From: Bordetella avium
GTDB lineage: Bacteria > Pseudomonadota > Gammaproteobacteria > Burkholderiales > Burkholderiaceae_B
NCBI RefSeq assembly: GCF_034424645.1
Contig: NZ_CP139969.1
Coordinates: 2,046,001-2,110,000 of the forward strand
Length of the DNA: 64,000 nucleotides
Reading direction: 5' to 3'
The notes beneath the pieces are model-generated. The model worked only from the letters and a program-made list of their open reading frames with translations. It had not been told where the DNA came from and did not search any database. The translations under genes were made by a program, and so were the position numbers. How positions within the stretch are numbered: the first letter of the stretch is position 1; every line of letters starts with the position of its first letter. Below are positions 47,892-58,219 of this stretch, piece by piece.

Positions 47892-50800
47892 CAGTACTGA
47901 TCTCCGTGGGAATGAGAGTGCGCGGCATTTTCCTCGGCCTGCATCTCAGCGCGGCGGCGAACCTTGAACAGACGCAACACCAGCACAAAGAACAGCGGCA
48001 CGAAGAAAATCGCCAGAAAGGTGCCCGACAGCATGCCGCCAATCACACCGGTACCAATGGCGTGCTGACTGCCCGAGCCCGCGCCATTGGAAATCGCCAG
48101 TGGCACAACGCCCAGAACAAAAGCCAGCGAGGTCATCAAAATCGGCCGCAAACGTTGCCGCGCAGCATGTACGGCAGCCTCGACCAGGCTGGCGCCCTGC
48201 TCGTAATAGTCCTTGGCGAACTCCACGATCAGAATCGCGTTCTTGGCCGCCAGCCCCACCGTCGTCAGCAGCCCCACCTGGAAATACACGTCATTGGACA
48301 AACCGCGCATCAGGGTGGCGAGCAAAGCGCCTAACACGCCCAGCGGCACCACCAGCATGACTGCGGTCGGAATACTCCAGCTTTCATAGAGGGCGGCCAA
48401 ACACAAGAACACCACAATCAGCGAGATGGCATAAAGTGCGGGAGCCTGGGCGCCCGAACGCCTTTCTTCGAACGACAAGCCCGTCCATTCGAAACCCACG
48501 CCCGGGGGGCAGCTTGGCGGCAAGACGCTCCATTTCGCGCATGGCCTCGCCCGAACTGCGCCCCGCTGCGGCTTCCCCCTGGATATTGAAAGCGGGCACG
48601 CCGTTATAACGATTCAGCTTCTGAGGCCCATAAGTCCAGTCAGCCTTGGCGAAAGCCGAAAACGGCACCATATTGCCCGCCTTATTACGCACATACCATT
48701 TATCCAGATCTTCAGGCAGCATGCGCGAGTCGGCCTCGCCTTGCACAAACACCTTCTTCACCCGGCCACGGTCGATAAAGTCGTTGATATACGACGAGCC
48801 CCAGGCTGTGGCCAGCGTGCTGTTGATATCGGCGATCGACACCCCCAGCGCGCGCGCCTTCTCGCGATCGATGTCGAGCTGATACTGAGGCGCGTCTTCG
48901 ATACCGTTCGGACGCACACGAGCAAGCAAGGGGCTCTTCATCGCCTCTCCCAGCAACTGATTGCGGGCCGCGAGCAGTTTTTCGTGGCCGATGCCGGCGC
49001 GATCCTGCAACATAAAGTCAAAGCCAGAGGCATTACCCAACTCCATGACCGCAGGCGGCGCGAACACAAAGGCCTGAGCATCATGGATATTGCCAAAGAA
49101 GTAGCCGTTGGCGCGCTGGGCCAACGCCGCCGCCCGGCGATCGGCCGACTGGCGCTCCTTCCAGTCCTTTAGCTTGATGAACAGCACTGCCGCGTTCTGA
49201 CCCCTGCCGCCAAAAGAAAAGCCGGACACCGCAAACACCGATGCCACCGAATCCTTTTCTTTGTCGAGCAGATAGTCCACGGCCTCATTGATCACGACCT
49301 TGGTGCGCTCGGCCGTCGCGCCCGCAGGCGTCTGAATCTGCGCGAACAAAATGCCCTGATCCTCCCCCGGCAAAAAGGCCGTCGGAATACGCGTGAAGAG
49401 CCAGCCCGTGGCGAGAATCAGCGCCAGATAAATGAGCAGCAGACGTTTGCTGCGCGTCATCGTGCGGCTCACGGTGTTGGCATAGCCCTCGGTTGAGCGT
49501 TCGAACATTCGGTTGAACCAGCCGAAAAAGCCCTTCTTCGTACCATGATGACCCTTGGGAATGGGCTTGAGCATCGTCGCGCACAAGGCTGGCGTGAACA
49601 CAACGGCCACTACGACCGACAGCACCATGGACGATACGATGGTGATCGAGAACTGACGGTAGATCACGCCCGTGGAGCCGCCGAAAAAGGCCATGGGGAT
49701 GAACACCGCCGACAACACCATCGCAATACCGATCAAGGCGCCGGTAATCTGGCCCATGGACTTGCGAGTGGCTGCCTTGGGCGACAAGCCCTCCTCCGCC
49801 ATGACCCGCTCAACGTTTTCCACCACCACAATCGCATCGTCGACCAGCAGTCCGATGGCCAGCACCATGCCGAACATGGTCAGGGTGTTGATCGAGTAAC
49901 CGAACGCCGCCAGCACGGCGAAAGTACCCAGCAAGACCACCGGTACGGCCAGCGTCGGGATCAAGGTGGCGCGGAAGTTCTGCAAAAACAGATACATCAC
50001 CAGGAACACGAGCACGATGGCCTCGATAAGCGTGTGGATCACGCCCTCGATGGACAGGCTCACGAAAGGCGTCGTGTCGTAGGGATAGACGACCTCCATG
50101 CCCGGCGGGAAGTAGGGCTTCAGACTGTTGATGGTGTCGCGGACGGCCTGGGCCGTGTCCAGGGCATTTGCGCCGCTCGCCAGCTTCACCGCCAGACCCG
50201 AGGCCGGCTTGCGGTTATAGAAACTATCAATAGCATAGCTCTGCTCACCCAGCTCGATCTTGCCGACATCACGCAGGCGCACCTGCGACCCATCCGTGTT
50301 GACCTTGAGCAAAATGTCACCGAATTCCTCGGGCGTCTGTAAACGCGTCGGGCCGATCACGGTGGCGTTCAATTGCTGGCCGCGCGCGGCGGGCAGCCCG
50401 CCCAACTGGCCGGACGACACCTGAACGTTCTGCTCCTTGATGGCGTTGGTCACGTCGGAAGCCGACAACTTATAGTTGTTGAGCTTCTCGGGACTGAGCC
50501 AGACACGCATGGCATAGGGTGCGCCAAAGAGCTGGAAATCGCCCACGCCCCGGGTGCGGCTGATCGGGTCCTGCACATAAGAGGCCACATAGTCGGCGAG
50601 GTCCGACTTGCTCATGCTGCCATCCGAGGACACAAAGCCGGCAACGATGAGGAAGTTCTTGGTCGCCTTGGTAACCCGTATCCCCTGCTGCTGCACCTCT
50701 TGCGGCAAAAGCGGTTGAGCGACCGACAGCTTGTTCTGCACCTGCACCTGGGCCGTATCCGGATTGGTGCCCTGGCGGAAGGTGAGCGTGATCGCCACAC

Positions 50801-51059
50801 TGCCGTCAGAGTTGCTTTCCGAAGAAATATATTCCAGGTTATCGATGCCATTCATCTGCTGTTCGATCACCTGTACCACCGTGTCTTGCACCGTCTGCGC
50901 GGAAGCGCCCGGATAGGTCACGTTGATGGCAATCGCGGGTGGCGCAATATTCGGATATTGCGCTACCGGCAGACTCAAAATGGACAAGCCGCCCGCCATC
51001 ATCAGGACGACGGCGATCACCCAGGCGAAGACGGGCCTGTCGATAAAAAACTTTGCCAT
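47891..51059 (-). pseudogene. acrB: RND inner-membrane efflux pump (AcrB/MexB-like), frameshifted
   Basis: This is the proton-driven pump of the tripartite system. The first frame (51059 down to 48384) gives 891 residues with clear HAE1 features: [20 protein letters not shown] start, [15 protein letters not shown] with the proton-relay Asp pair, and [16 protein letters not shown]. At a run of six C on the coding strand (48504-48509), about residue 851, the frame slips. The rest ([17 protein letters not shown] to the HSHSHGDQY end) continues in another frame to 47891. Removing one C gives a single 1055-residue protein, the normal size. The truncated form would lose the last membrane helices. 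It may be a pseudogene, a phase-variable gene or a sequencing error. Confidence 0.9.
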
Positions 51060-51071
51060 GCGCCGGCTCCC

Positions 51072-52262
51072 TTACTTGCCCACCGGCGACTGGCCGTTCT
51101 GCCCGGCCGGCGCGGCTGCGCTGGCCTGAAATTCTTTCGCGTTAACCTCGGCCCCCGGACGCACCGACTGCAAGCCCTCCACGATCACGCGGTCGCCTGC
51201 CGCCAGGCCCTGGGTCACCAGCCAGTGATCGCCCACGGTACGATCAGTCCTCAACTCTCGCAGCTCTACCTTGTTGTCGGCATTGACCACCAAAGCCGTC
51301 GGCAGACCACGCTGGTTGCGGGTCACCCCGCGCTGGGGCACCAGCAGCCCTTCGTTGGCGACGCCCTGCGCCAGATTCGCCCGCACAAACATACCGGGCA
51401 GCAACTGATGCCGGGGATTGGGGAACAAGGCGCGCAGCGTCACCGAACCCGTGCTCGGATCGACCGTCACCTCAGAAAATTCCAGCTTGCCCGGTTCGGC
51501 ATAAGTGCTGCCATCCTCCAGCACCAGCGTGACCTTGGCTGCCTGAGCGCCATCGGCCTGTTGCAGCTGTCCACTGGCCAGCGCTTGCTTCAAGCGCAAC
51601 AACTGAACACTGGATTGCGTCACATCCACATAAATGGGGTCAATCTGCTGCACCGAGGCGATGGCCGCGGCCTGATTGGCGGTGACCAGCGCGCCCTCTG
51701 TGACGAGCGAACGGCCAATAATGCCGCCGATGGGAGACAGCACTTTGGTGTAGACCAAATTGATGCGGGCCGTCTCCAAAGCCGCCTTGGCCGCTAACAC
51801 ATCGGCATTGGCCTGATCGCGGGCAGCCACGGCATTGTCATAGGTTTGTTGGCTGACAGCGCGGCTTGTCACCAGCGGTTTGTAACGATCAACCAGCAGT
51901 GCGGCCGTGCGGGCCTGCGCCTGAGCACGGGCCAAGGCCGCTTTGGCGCTGTCGTAACTGGCTTGGTAGAGCGAAGGATCGATTTGATAGAGCTGCTGAT
52001 TCGCCCGCACCTCGCGGCCTTCGGTAAACATGCGCTGTTGCACGATGCCGCTGACCTGAGGCCGGACTTCAGCGATGCGATAGGCCGAGGTACGGCCCGG
52101 CAACTCCGTAGACAGCGCCACCGCCTGAGGCTTGAGCGTCACCACGCCTACCTGCGGTTTACCCTGCGCAGGAGCGGCCTGCTCTTTACCGCAACCAGCC
52201 AGCGCAAGGGCAAGCGCCACCGTGGAAAACACGATGCGCCCAATCTGCGTCTTACTCTTCAT
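51072..52262 (-). CDS. acrA: RND efflux periplasmic adaptor lipoprotein (AcrA/MexA-like)
   Basis: This bridges the pump and the outer-membrane channel. From the ATG at 52262 (GGGA upstream) there are 396 residues with lipobox ALAGC. The mature protein has the adaptor pattern: VTLKPQAVALSTELPGRTSAYRIAEVRPQVSGIVQQRMFTEG (quoted in part), a coiled-coil hairpin (about 100-170), and the lipoyl-like return segment NLVYTKVLSPIGGIIGRSLVTEGALV. It is 12 bases ahead of acrB and first in the operon. Confidence 0.95.
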   Translation of the reverse strand: MKSKTQIGRIVFSTVALALALAGCGKEQAAPAQGKPQVGVVTLKPQAVALSTELPGRTSAYRIAEVRPQVSGIVQQRMFTEGREVRANQQLYQIDPSLYQASYDSAKAALARAQAQARTAALLVDRYKPLVTSRAVSQQTYDNAVAARDQANADVLAAKAALETARINLVYTKVLSPIGGIIGRSLVTEGALVTANQAAAIASVQQIDPIYVDVTQSSVQLLRLKQALASGQLQQADGAQAAKVTLVLEDGSTYAEPGKLEFSEVTVDPSTGSVTLRALFPNPRHQLLPGMFVRANLAQGVANEGLLVPQRGVTRNQRGLPTALVVNADNKVELRELRTDRTVGDHWLVTQGLAAGDRVIVEGLQSVRPGAEVNAKEFQASAAAPAGQNGQSPVGK

Positions 52263-52359
52263 CTGATCCCTTCCCGAAACCAAGCGCTACCCAGCGGCCG
52301 ACCGGCGCAGGCACTCTCAGTTTGTTACAACGCAAAAACGGCAATTCTCCGTTATCCCG

Positions 52360-52380
52360 TCTTAGAAACAAAGACTAAGA
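52360..52380. promoter_or_regulatory. Inverted repeat TCTTAG-N9-CTAAGA between acrA and the LysR gene
   Basis: The two 6-base arms (52360-52365 and 52375-52380) are perfect and match the size of a LysR-family binding site. It lies in the 182-base divergent intergenic region, 64 bases ahead of the LysR gene. Confidence 0.6.
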
Positions 52381-52444
52381 TGACGAAAACATTGTTCCAT
52401 TTATGGGCCAATAAACCCGCCGAAACGCCATTAACCTGCTACTC

Positions 52445-53377
52445 ATGAACAATCGACTCCAAGGCATGGAACTCTTCGTCGAGGTGGCTAAAACGCGCAA
52501 TTTCAGTCGCGCGGCAGATAATCTCGGCATCCCCAAATCGACGCTTTCGCGCCAGGTTTCCGAGCTAGAACGGGCCGTGGGACTGCAATTGCTATCGCGC
52601 ACGACGCGCAAGGTAGAGCTGACTGCTGCCGGCCAGTTGTATTTCGATCGATGTCAGCGCATCGTGACCGAGGCGCAGGCCGCACACGAGGAATTGCAGA
52701 AACTGCTTGAAACACCTTCCGGGCCACTGCGCGTCAATCTACCGGCGGATTTCGGCACCGAGTTCATGGCCGAGTCCTTCGTGGAATTTTCACGGCGCTA
52801 TCCCGAGGTGGACTTTTATCTGGATCTTGCCAGCCCCGAACATGCCGAGCGGGTATTCCGCTCCTGTGACGTCGCTCTCCAAATCGGCGAGCTGCCCGAC
52901 TCGACGCAGATCGCACGGCTATTGGGCATGCTGCCCGCCGGGCTCTACGCAAGCCCGGACTATCTAGACCGGCATGGCCGGCCGCTGCACCCGGATGATC
53001 TGGCCAAACATGAATGCCTGGAGTTCCGTGTGGGTCATGCCGGCCGGGTCACCCGCTGGCCGCTGACCAATGGGCAGCAGCAGTTCGAGATCACGCCCGG
53101 CAGGCGCTATTCGGTAAATAGCGTGTCCATGCTGCGCAGCCTGGCGCGCCTGGGCGCAGGCATCGCCATTCTAGCGGCCAGACACTGCGAAGACGGCGAG
53201 TCACTGGAAAAAGTGCTGCCGGACTGGCATGCCGGCCCTTTCCCCGTTTATGCGGTCACGGATACCCGGCTCCTGCCTGCCAAGACGCGCATCTTCATCG
53301 AGTTTCTGATGGAGCGCCTGAACCAGCAGGGCGTGGGCGAAAAACATAGCGCCCGGCTTTTTCCAAATCTGGCCTGA
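52445..53377 (+). CDS. LysR-family regulator divergent from the efflux operon
   Basis: The 310-residue regulator has an N-terminal winged helix-turn-helix (about 8-66: FVEVAKTRNFSRAADNLGIPKSTLSRQVSELERAVGLQLLSRTTR). A CrgA-type effector domain follows (PLRVNLPADFGTEFMAESFVEFSRRYPEV, then a DVALQIGELPDS segment). Its divergent placement beside acrA suggests that it controls the pump, as LysR regulators do for several Burkholderiales RND operons. The effector is unknown. No strong ribosome site precedes the ATG. Confidence 0.92.
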   Translation: MNNRLQGMELFVEVAKTRNFSRAADNLGIPKSTLSRQVSELERAVGLQLLSRTTRKVELTAAGQLYFDRCQRIVTEAQAAHEELQKLLETPSGPLRVNLPADFGTEFMAESFVEFSRRYPEVDFYLDLASPEHAERVFRSCDVALQIGELPDSTQIARLLGMLPAGLYASPDYLDRHGRPLHPDDLAKHECLEFRVGHAGRVTRWPLTNGQQQFEITPGRRYSVNSVSMLRSLARLGAGIAILAARHCEDGESLEKVLPDWHAGPFPVYAVTDTRLLPAKTRIFIEFLMERLNQQGVGEKHSARLFPNLA

Positions 53378-53415
53378 GGAGCGGTAAGGCATGGCCCTGC
53401 GTAGACGAGAGCCGC

Positions 53416-54147
53416 TCAGAATTGCTCGTCTTCGCGCAGATAACGCCATTGACCCACGGGCAGATCGCCCAGACGCACCCGGCCGATACGCACCCGTTTC
53501 AAACCCACGACGCGCAAGCCGACCAATTCACACATGCGGCGGATCTGGCGCTTCTTGCCTTCACGCAATACGAAACGCAGTTGATCCTCGTTCTGCCAGC
53601 AGACATTGGCAGGCTTGAGCGGCTTGCCATCGAGCATCAGCCCATGATTGAGTAAAGCCAGCCCGCGTTCGCTCAAGCGCCCCTCGACGCGCACCAGATA
53701 TTCTTTGTCGACCAGAGAGTCTTCGCCAATAAGCTGTTTGGCGACCCGGCCGTCCTGCGTCAACACCAGCAGGCCCTGAGAATCAATATCGAGCCGGCCG
53801 GCAACGGCCAGGCCGCGCAGATTGGCGCGGTCAAAGCGCCGTCCGGAGCGGTCGCCCTCATACTGGCTGCGCGCATCGACCAAAGCGACAGCGGGTTTGT
53901 AGCCGTCTTCGGCCTGTCCCGACACATAGCCCACCGGCTTGTTGATGAGTATCGTGGCGAGCGAGGTCTGGGCGGCGCGCGCGGCGCGCTCCAGCGTGAT
54001 TTTCTGGTGCGGATAGGCCTTGGCGCCCAACTCGGACACCACTTCGCCGTCTACGCGCACCCAACCGCGTTCGATATAACTGTCCGCCTCACGGCGCGAG
54101 CAGAGTCCCTGTTCGGACATCAGCTTGGAGATACGTACTTTTTCCAT
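53416..54147 (-). CDS. rluF: rRNA pseudouridine synthase (RsuA/RluF family)
   Basis: From the ATG at 54147 ([20 protein letters not shown]) there are 243 residues. An S4 RNA-binding domain (about 3-55) precedes the pseudouridine synthase domain with the catalytic Asp in [19 protein letters not shown] and the C-terminal [29 protein letters not shown]. The short [12 protein letters not shown] and overall layout are closest to RluF (23S rRNA, U2604), but RluB/RsuA cannot be fully excluded. It converges with the LysR gene. Confidence 0.9.
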   Translation of the reverse strand: MEKVRISKLMSEQGLCSRREADSYIERGWVRVDGEVVSELGAKAYPHQKITLERAARAAQTSLATILINKPVGYVSGQAEDGYKPAVALVDARSQYEGDRSGRRFDRANLRGLAVAGRLDIDSQGLLVLTQDGRVAKQLIGEDSLVDKEYLVRVEGRLSERGLALLNHGLMLDGKPLKPANVCWQNEDQLRFVLREGKKRQIRRMCELVGLRVVGLKRVRIGRVRLGDLPVGQWRYLREDEQF

Positions 54148-54183
54148 GACGCGTATTGTAAGACGCAGACGGCGGGGTCTTGG

Positions 54184-54189
54184 CATAAT
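54184..54189 (+). promoter_or_regulatory. Candidate -10 element for ubiC
   Basis: CATAAT lies 8 bases before the ubiC ATG, so a transcript from it would be nearly leaderless. No convincing -35 is seen. Confidence 0.35.
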
Positions 54190-54197
54190 ACGCAGCC

Positions 54198-54794
54198 ATG
54201 ACCACCAAGTATCAGGCTCCGCTGGCCGCCGGCTGGCTTATCCGCGCCCCCTCTCTGCTCTCGCCCACGCAACGCCATTGGCTATTCCGCCCTGGCGCCT
54301 TGACCGCCGGCCTGCGCCAACTCGGAAAAGTGCAACTGCGCGTTGTCAGTGAACACGCCGAGGGGGCTTCCCTGGACGAAGCGCGGGCCATGCTTATCGC
54401 GCCAGGCTCGCCGGTCTGGGTGCGGGAGGTGTTGATGTCGGTTGATGGCATCGACAGCGTGCCCGCACGCAGTCTCACCCCGCTGGCCGCCTCGCATGGC
54501 AGTTGGCAGGGCATGCGGCGTTTGCTGACTCGTCCGCTGGCCGACATGCTCTATCACGACCGGGGCGTCACCCGCTCTCCCTTTGTCTGCCGGCGTCTCA
54601 GCTCTCCTTTGCCCTTCTACCGCATGGCTCTGCCGCCAAACCATGACGGCAGCGCGATCTGGGCACGCCGCTCGGTGTTTTGGCGCCACGGGCAGCCTTT
54701 ACTCGTGGCCGAATGCTTTTTGCCCGATTTCTGGCGCAAAGTGACTTTGGGACGCGCGATTCCACCGCTCAAGGCTCACGACCGACGCGCCTGA
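54198..54794 (+). CDS. ubiC: Chorismate lyase UbiC
   Basis: Chorismate lyase makes 4-hydroxybenzoate and pyruvate from chorismate, the first step of ubiquinone synthesis. The 198 residues match the family in size. The diagnostic stretches are [12 protein letters not shown] (substrate pocket Arg), RSLTPLAA, and the C-terminal [26 protein letters not shown]. It is short for a chromosomal neighbourhood of unrelated genes and diverges from rluF. Confidence 0.92.
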   Translation: MTTKYQAPLAAGWLIRAPSLLSPTQRHWLFRPGALTAGLRQLGKVQLRVVSEHAEGASLDEARAMLIAPGSPVWVREVLMSVDGIDSVPARSLTPLAASHGSWQGMRRLLTRPLADMLYHDRGVTRSPFVCRRLSSPLPFYRMALPPNHDGSAIWARRSVFWRHGQPLLVAECFLPDFWRKVTLGRAIPPLKAHDRRA

Positions 54795-54956
54795 GCCTGC
54801 TCGGGAGGCAGCGGCCGGCGCAGGCACCGGGTCCACCCTGAATCGGCCGGCATCCTAGCGATCAACAGATCGCCGCCCTGTCCGCCAAGTTCAGCCAGCA
54901 GACCGGCAAAGGATGCCGCTCCGATTACGCTGCGGAAACGACTAGCTGAAACGCGC

Positions 54957-55505
54957 TCAGGCGCGCGTCTCGCGCCAGACCTCAGGCTCCAGGGCCACCT
55001 CGCCTTGAGCGGCCGATACGTAGACCGTATGGTCGGAAATATTGACATTGATCTGCATGCCGCGTTCGGCCAGCGCGGCCAGCGCCTGCGTCTGCGCAGC
55101 CGGCAGATTGACCACCCGCAGATTGCGGGCGCGATCCACCTTGTTGCGTATCCCCTCCCACCAGATCTGGGAAGCATGGCCGCCATAGCAATAAATCACC
55201 ACCTGATCGGCACGCCCGCAGGCGCGCAGAATGCGGCGCTCCTCGGGCTGGCCAACCTCGATCCAGAGCGAGATTGCGCCCGTAAGATCCTTGGACCAGA
55301 TATCGGGCTCATCGGTGTCGCTCAAGCCCTTGGTGAAGGCCAGGGTCTCGTCGGCATGCATGGCGAAGGCCGCGATGCGCACCATCATGCGCTCGTCAGT
55401 CTCCGAGGGGTGCCGCGCCACGGTCAGCCCGTGGCTGCCGTAGTAGTGGCGATCCGTATCGGCGATGTTCAGATCGGCTTTGTAAATCGTTGCGCGCAGA
55501 GCCAT
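54957..55505 (-). CDS. yaeQ: YaeQ family protein
   Basis: From the ATG at 55505 (MALRATIYKADLNIADTDRHYYG) there are 182 residues, the normal length of YaeQ. The sequence shows the conserved IYKADLNIADTDRHYY opening, ERMMVRIAAFAMHADETLAFTKGLSDTDEPDIW, and IWIEVGQPEERRI-type text (LWIEVGQPEERRILRACG). YaeQ has a PD-(D/E)XK nuclease-like fold and its role is not established. It diverges from the LysE gene, with a palindrome between them. Confidence 0.95.
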   Translation of the reverse strand: MALRATIYKADLNIADTDRHYYGSHGLTVARHPSETDERMMVRIAAFAMHADETLAFTKGLSDTDEPDIWSKDLTGAISLWIEVGQPEERRILRACGRADQVVIYCYGGHASQIWWEGIRNKVDRARNLRVVNLPAAQTQALAALAERGMQINVNISDHTVYVSAAQGEVALEPEVWRETRA

Positions 55506-55537
55506 AAAATCATCCGGCGAGTTAGGCAAAACCTGCA

Positions 55538-55560
55538 ATGATACCGTGAGCGCGTATCAT
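55538..55560. promoter_or_regulatory. Perfect palindrome in the yaeQ/lysE divergent region
   Basis: ATGATAC (55538-55544) and GTATCAT (55554-55560) flank 9 bases. It lies centrally between the two divergent genes, 24 bases ahead of the LysE ATG, as an operator would. Confidence 0.55.
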
Positions 55561-55584
55561 CTGCGCTTTAGTCCAGCTATTGCC

Positions 55585-56229
55585 ATGACCGCCACCACCG
55601 CCCTGCTCGCCTTTTCGATAGCCGCCCTTATCATGACGCTTACTCCAGGCCTGGACACCGCCTTGGTGTTGCGCACCGCCGCCACGGAAGGGCCGCGGCG
55701 CGCCCTTATGGCGGGCCTGGGCGTTTGCCTGGGTTGCCTGGCCTGGGGCGCTGCCGCCGCTTTCGGCCTGGGCGCCTTGCTGGCTGCTTCACAATTGGCC
55801 TATGACATCCTGCGTCTGACCGGTGCAGCCTATCTGTTCTATCTGGGCGCGGGCCTACTGTGGCGCAGTCGGCGTAGTGCCGGCGGCGGCGGGCCGGATA
55901 TCCAGCAAGGTGACACGCGAGCCAATGTATCTGCGCTGGGCTGGCTGCGGCGCGGCTGCCTGACCAATCTGCTCAATCCCAAGGTAGGGGTGTTTTACAT
56001 TACCTTCCTGCCGCAATTCATTCCACAGGACGTGAATGTGTTGGGCTTCAGTCTCTTGCTGGCCGCGCTGCATGCCTTGGTCGGTCTGGCGTGGTTTGCG
56101 GCACTGGTTGCCGCCACACGTCCGCTTGCGCGCTGGCTGTCACAGTCTGCCGTCGGGCGCGGCCTGGATGCGGCGACCGGTACGGTCTTTATCGCTTTCG
56201 GCCTGAGACTGGCACTGGAGCGCCGTTGA
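55585..56229 (+). CDS. LysE/RhtB-family amino acid exporter
   Basis: This is an inner-membrane exporter of amino acids or related solutes. I start it at the ATG at 55585, giving 214 residues beginning MTATTALLAFSIAALIMTLTPG, the usual opening with the TPG(L/P)D motif at the end of helix 1. A GTG at 55546 would add 13 residues but lies inside the upstream palindrome. About six hydrophobic segments and LTNLLNPKVGVFYITFLPQFI are typical of the family. The substrate cannot be read from sequence. Confidence 0.9.
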   Translation: MTATTALLAFSIAALIMTLTPGLDTALVLRTAATEGPRRALMAGLGVCLGCLAWGAAAAFGLGALLAASQLAYDILRLTGAAYLFYLGAGLLWRSRRSAGGGGPDIQQGDTRANVSALGWLRRGCLTNLLNPKVGVFYITFLPQFIPQDVNVLGFSLLLAALHALVGLAWFAALVAATRPLARWLSQSAVGRGLDAATGTVFIAFGLRLALERR

Positions 56230-56284
56230 ATCCGCCCGCTGCGCTCGGCCGCCCTACCCCACCCCGTGCGCCGGATGCGTTTGA

Positions 56285-56316
56285 AAAAAAAGGACTGGCG
56301 CACCCGCCAGTCCTTA
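56285..56316 (-). terminator. Rho-independent terminator after gsiA
   Basis: On the minus strand an 11-bp perfect stem (AAGGACTGGCG with CGCCAGTCCTT) is followed by eight T. It lies 38 bases past the gsiA stop and ends the ggt-gsi transcript. Confidence 0.9.
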
Positions 56317-56353
56317 TGCTGTTTGCCTCTCCTGCGGGCAAAGCTCGAGGGAT

Positions 56354-58213
56354 TCAATAGACGCCGACCGAATGGCGGGCCACAAAGTGGCCCGGGCCGA
56401 CTTCGACCAGAGGCTGCACCACCGGATCATCGCCCACGGCCCGCACGGGGCTGGGGATTTCATCCACCAGAAGAGAGCGCTGCCGGTGGCGGCGCTGCGG
56501 ATCTGCGATGGGCACCGCCGCCATCAGCTTCTTGGTGTAGGGATGCTGCGGGTTCTCGAAGATCGCGCGGCGCGGCCCGATCTCGACAATCTGCCCCAGA
56601 TACATCACCGCCACCCGGTGACTGACACGCTCGACCACCGCCATGTCGTGCGAGATAAACAGAAAAGCCACACCCAACTCGCGCTGTAGATCCAGCAGCA
56701 GATTGACGATCTGCGCCTGAATCGACACATCCAGCGCAGAGACCGACTCATCCGCGATCACGACCTTGGGATTGAGCGCCAGGGCACGAGCGATACAGAG
56801 CCGCTGCCGCTGACCGCCCGAGAACTCATGCGGATAGCGATCGATCATTTCAGGCGACAAGCCGCATTTATCCATCAGCCAGCGCACCCGGTCCAGCGCT
56901 GCCTTGCCGCGCGCCGCCTTGTGGATCAGCAGGGGCTCCATGATGGAATCGCCGACCGTCATGCGCGGGTCCAGCGAAGCGAAGGGGTCCTGGAAAATGA
57001 ACTGAATATGCTGGCGCAGCGTCTGCATGGCGGCACCGCGCAGCGAACCGATGTTGCGCCCGTCAAACTCGATACTGCCTCCCTGGCTCTTGACCAGTTG
57101 CAGCAGGGAGCGCCCCGTAGTGGTCTTGCCGCAGCCCGACTCGCCCACCAGCGAAAGCGTTTCGCCGGGGTAGAGGTCAAAGCTGACCTTCTCGACGGCA
57201 TGGACCCGCTTTTGCACGCCGCCGAATACACCACCGCGAATATCAAAGCGGGTGACCAGATCGCGCACCTTCAGCACCGGCCCCTGGGCACGGCGCACGG
57301 TGTCTACCACCGGCTCTGACTCGGCCACCTGCTTATTGCCCTCTACGCGCAAAAGCGGGAAAGGACTGGGCAGATCGGTGCCCTGCATCGCACCCAGACG
57401 GGGAACGGCGGACAGCAGCGCACGCGTATAGGCATGGCGCGGATTGGCGAAAATCTCGTCAGAACCTCCCTCTTCCACCTTGTCGCCGCGATACATCACG
57501 AGCACACGATCGGCGACCTCGGCCACCACACCCATATCGTGCGTGATGAAGATGACGCCCATGTCCATTTCCTCCTGCAATTGACGAATCAATTGAAGGA
57601 TCTGCGCCTGGATGGTGACATCCAGCGCCGTGGTCGGCTCATCGGCAATCAGTAATTGCGGCTTGCAAGACAGCGCCATGGCGATCATCACACGCTGGCG
57701 CATACCGCCCGAGAGCTGATGCGGGTAACGATCCAGAATGGCGCGAGCCTCCGGGATGCGCACGCGCTCAAGCATGCGCAGCGTCTCGGCGCGAGCGGCG
57801 GCGGCATCCAGCCCCTGATGCAGGCGCAAGGCCTCGGCGATCTGGAACCCTGCGGTGAAGCTCGGGTTCAGCGAGGTCATGGGCTCCTGGAAGATCATGG
57901 CGACATCGGCGCCACGGACTTTCTCCAGCACCCGCTCTTCGGCATTGGCCAGGTCCAGCACCTCTCCGCTACGGCGCCGCAGCAACATATCGCCGGAAGC
58001 TATCTTGCCGCCGCCATACTCCACCAGGCGCATCAACGCCAGGGACGTCACGGATTTGCCCGAACCCGATTCACCCACAATAGCCAGTGTTTCACCGCGA
58101 TCAACGTGAAACGACACGTTGCGAACGGCCTCGACGGTGCGCGTGGGCGTATTGAAACGCACAGTCAGATCATTGACCTGCACCACGCGTTGATTATCCA
58201 TACTTGCCATCAT
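56354..58213 (-). CDS. gsiA: Dual-ATPase ABC protein (GsiA-like glutathione/peptide importer)
   Basis: This cytoplasmic protein powers the peptide importer. The 619 residues are two fused ABC ATPases. The first (about 10-260) has Walker A GESGSGKS, signature LSGGMRQRV and Walker [13 protein letters not shown]. The second (about 310-575) has [17 protein letters not shown] and [12 protein letters not shown]. An oligopeptide-transporter C-terminal segment follows each. The Walker B site of the second half has Ser for the usual Pro after Glu. The fused layout is that of GsiA. It starts 6 bases after gsiD and is the last gene of the operon. Confidence 0.92.
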   Translation of the reverse strand: MMASMDNQRVVQVNDLTVRFNTPTRTVEAVRNVSFHVDRGETLAIVGESGSGKSVTSLALMRLVEYGGGKIASGDMLLRRRSGEVLDLANAEERVLEKVRGADVAMIFQEPMTSLNPSFTAGFQIAEALRLHQGLDAAAARAETLRMLERVRIPEARAILDRYPHQLSGGMRQRVMIAMALSCKPQLLIADEPTTALDVTIQAQILQLIRQLQEEMDMGVIFITHDMGVVAEVADRVLVMYRGDKVEEGGSDEIFANPRHAYTRALLSAVPRLGAMQGTDLPSPFPLLRVEGNKQVAESEPVVDTVRRAQGPVLKVRDLVTRFDIRGGVFGGVQKRVHAVEKVSFDLYPGETLSLVGESGCGKTTTGRSLLQLVKSQGGSIEFDGRNIGSLRGAAMQTLRQHIQFIFQDPFASLDPRMTVGDSIMEPLLIHKAARGKAALDRVRWLMDKCGLSPEMIDRYPHEFSGGQRQRLCIARALALNPKVVIADESVSALDVSIQAQIVNLLLDLQRELGVAFLFISHDMAVVERVSHRVAVMYLGQIVEIGPRRAIFENPQHPYTKKLMAAVPIADPQRRHRQRSLLVDEIPSPVRAVGDDPVVQPLVEVGPGHFVARHSVGVY

Positions 58214-58219
58214 GATGCT

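Noticed and set aside
54795..54956. Possible gene remnant between ubiC and yaeQ
   Set aside because: A minus-strand frame continues here out of a yaeQ shadow, but I recognise no domain and there is no ribosome site.
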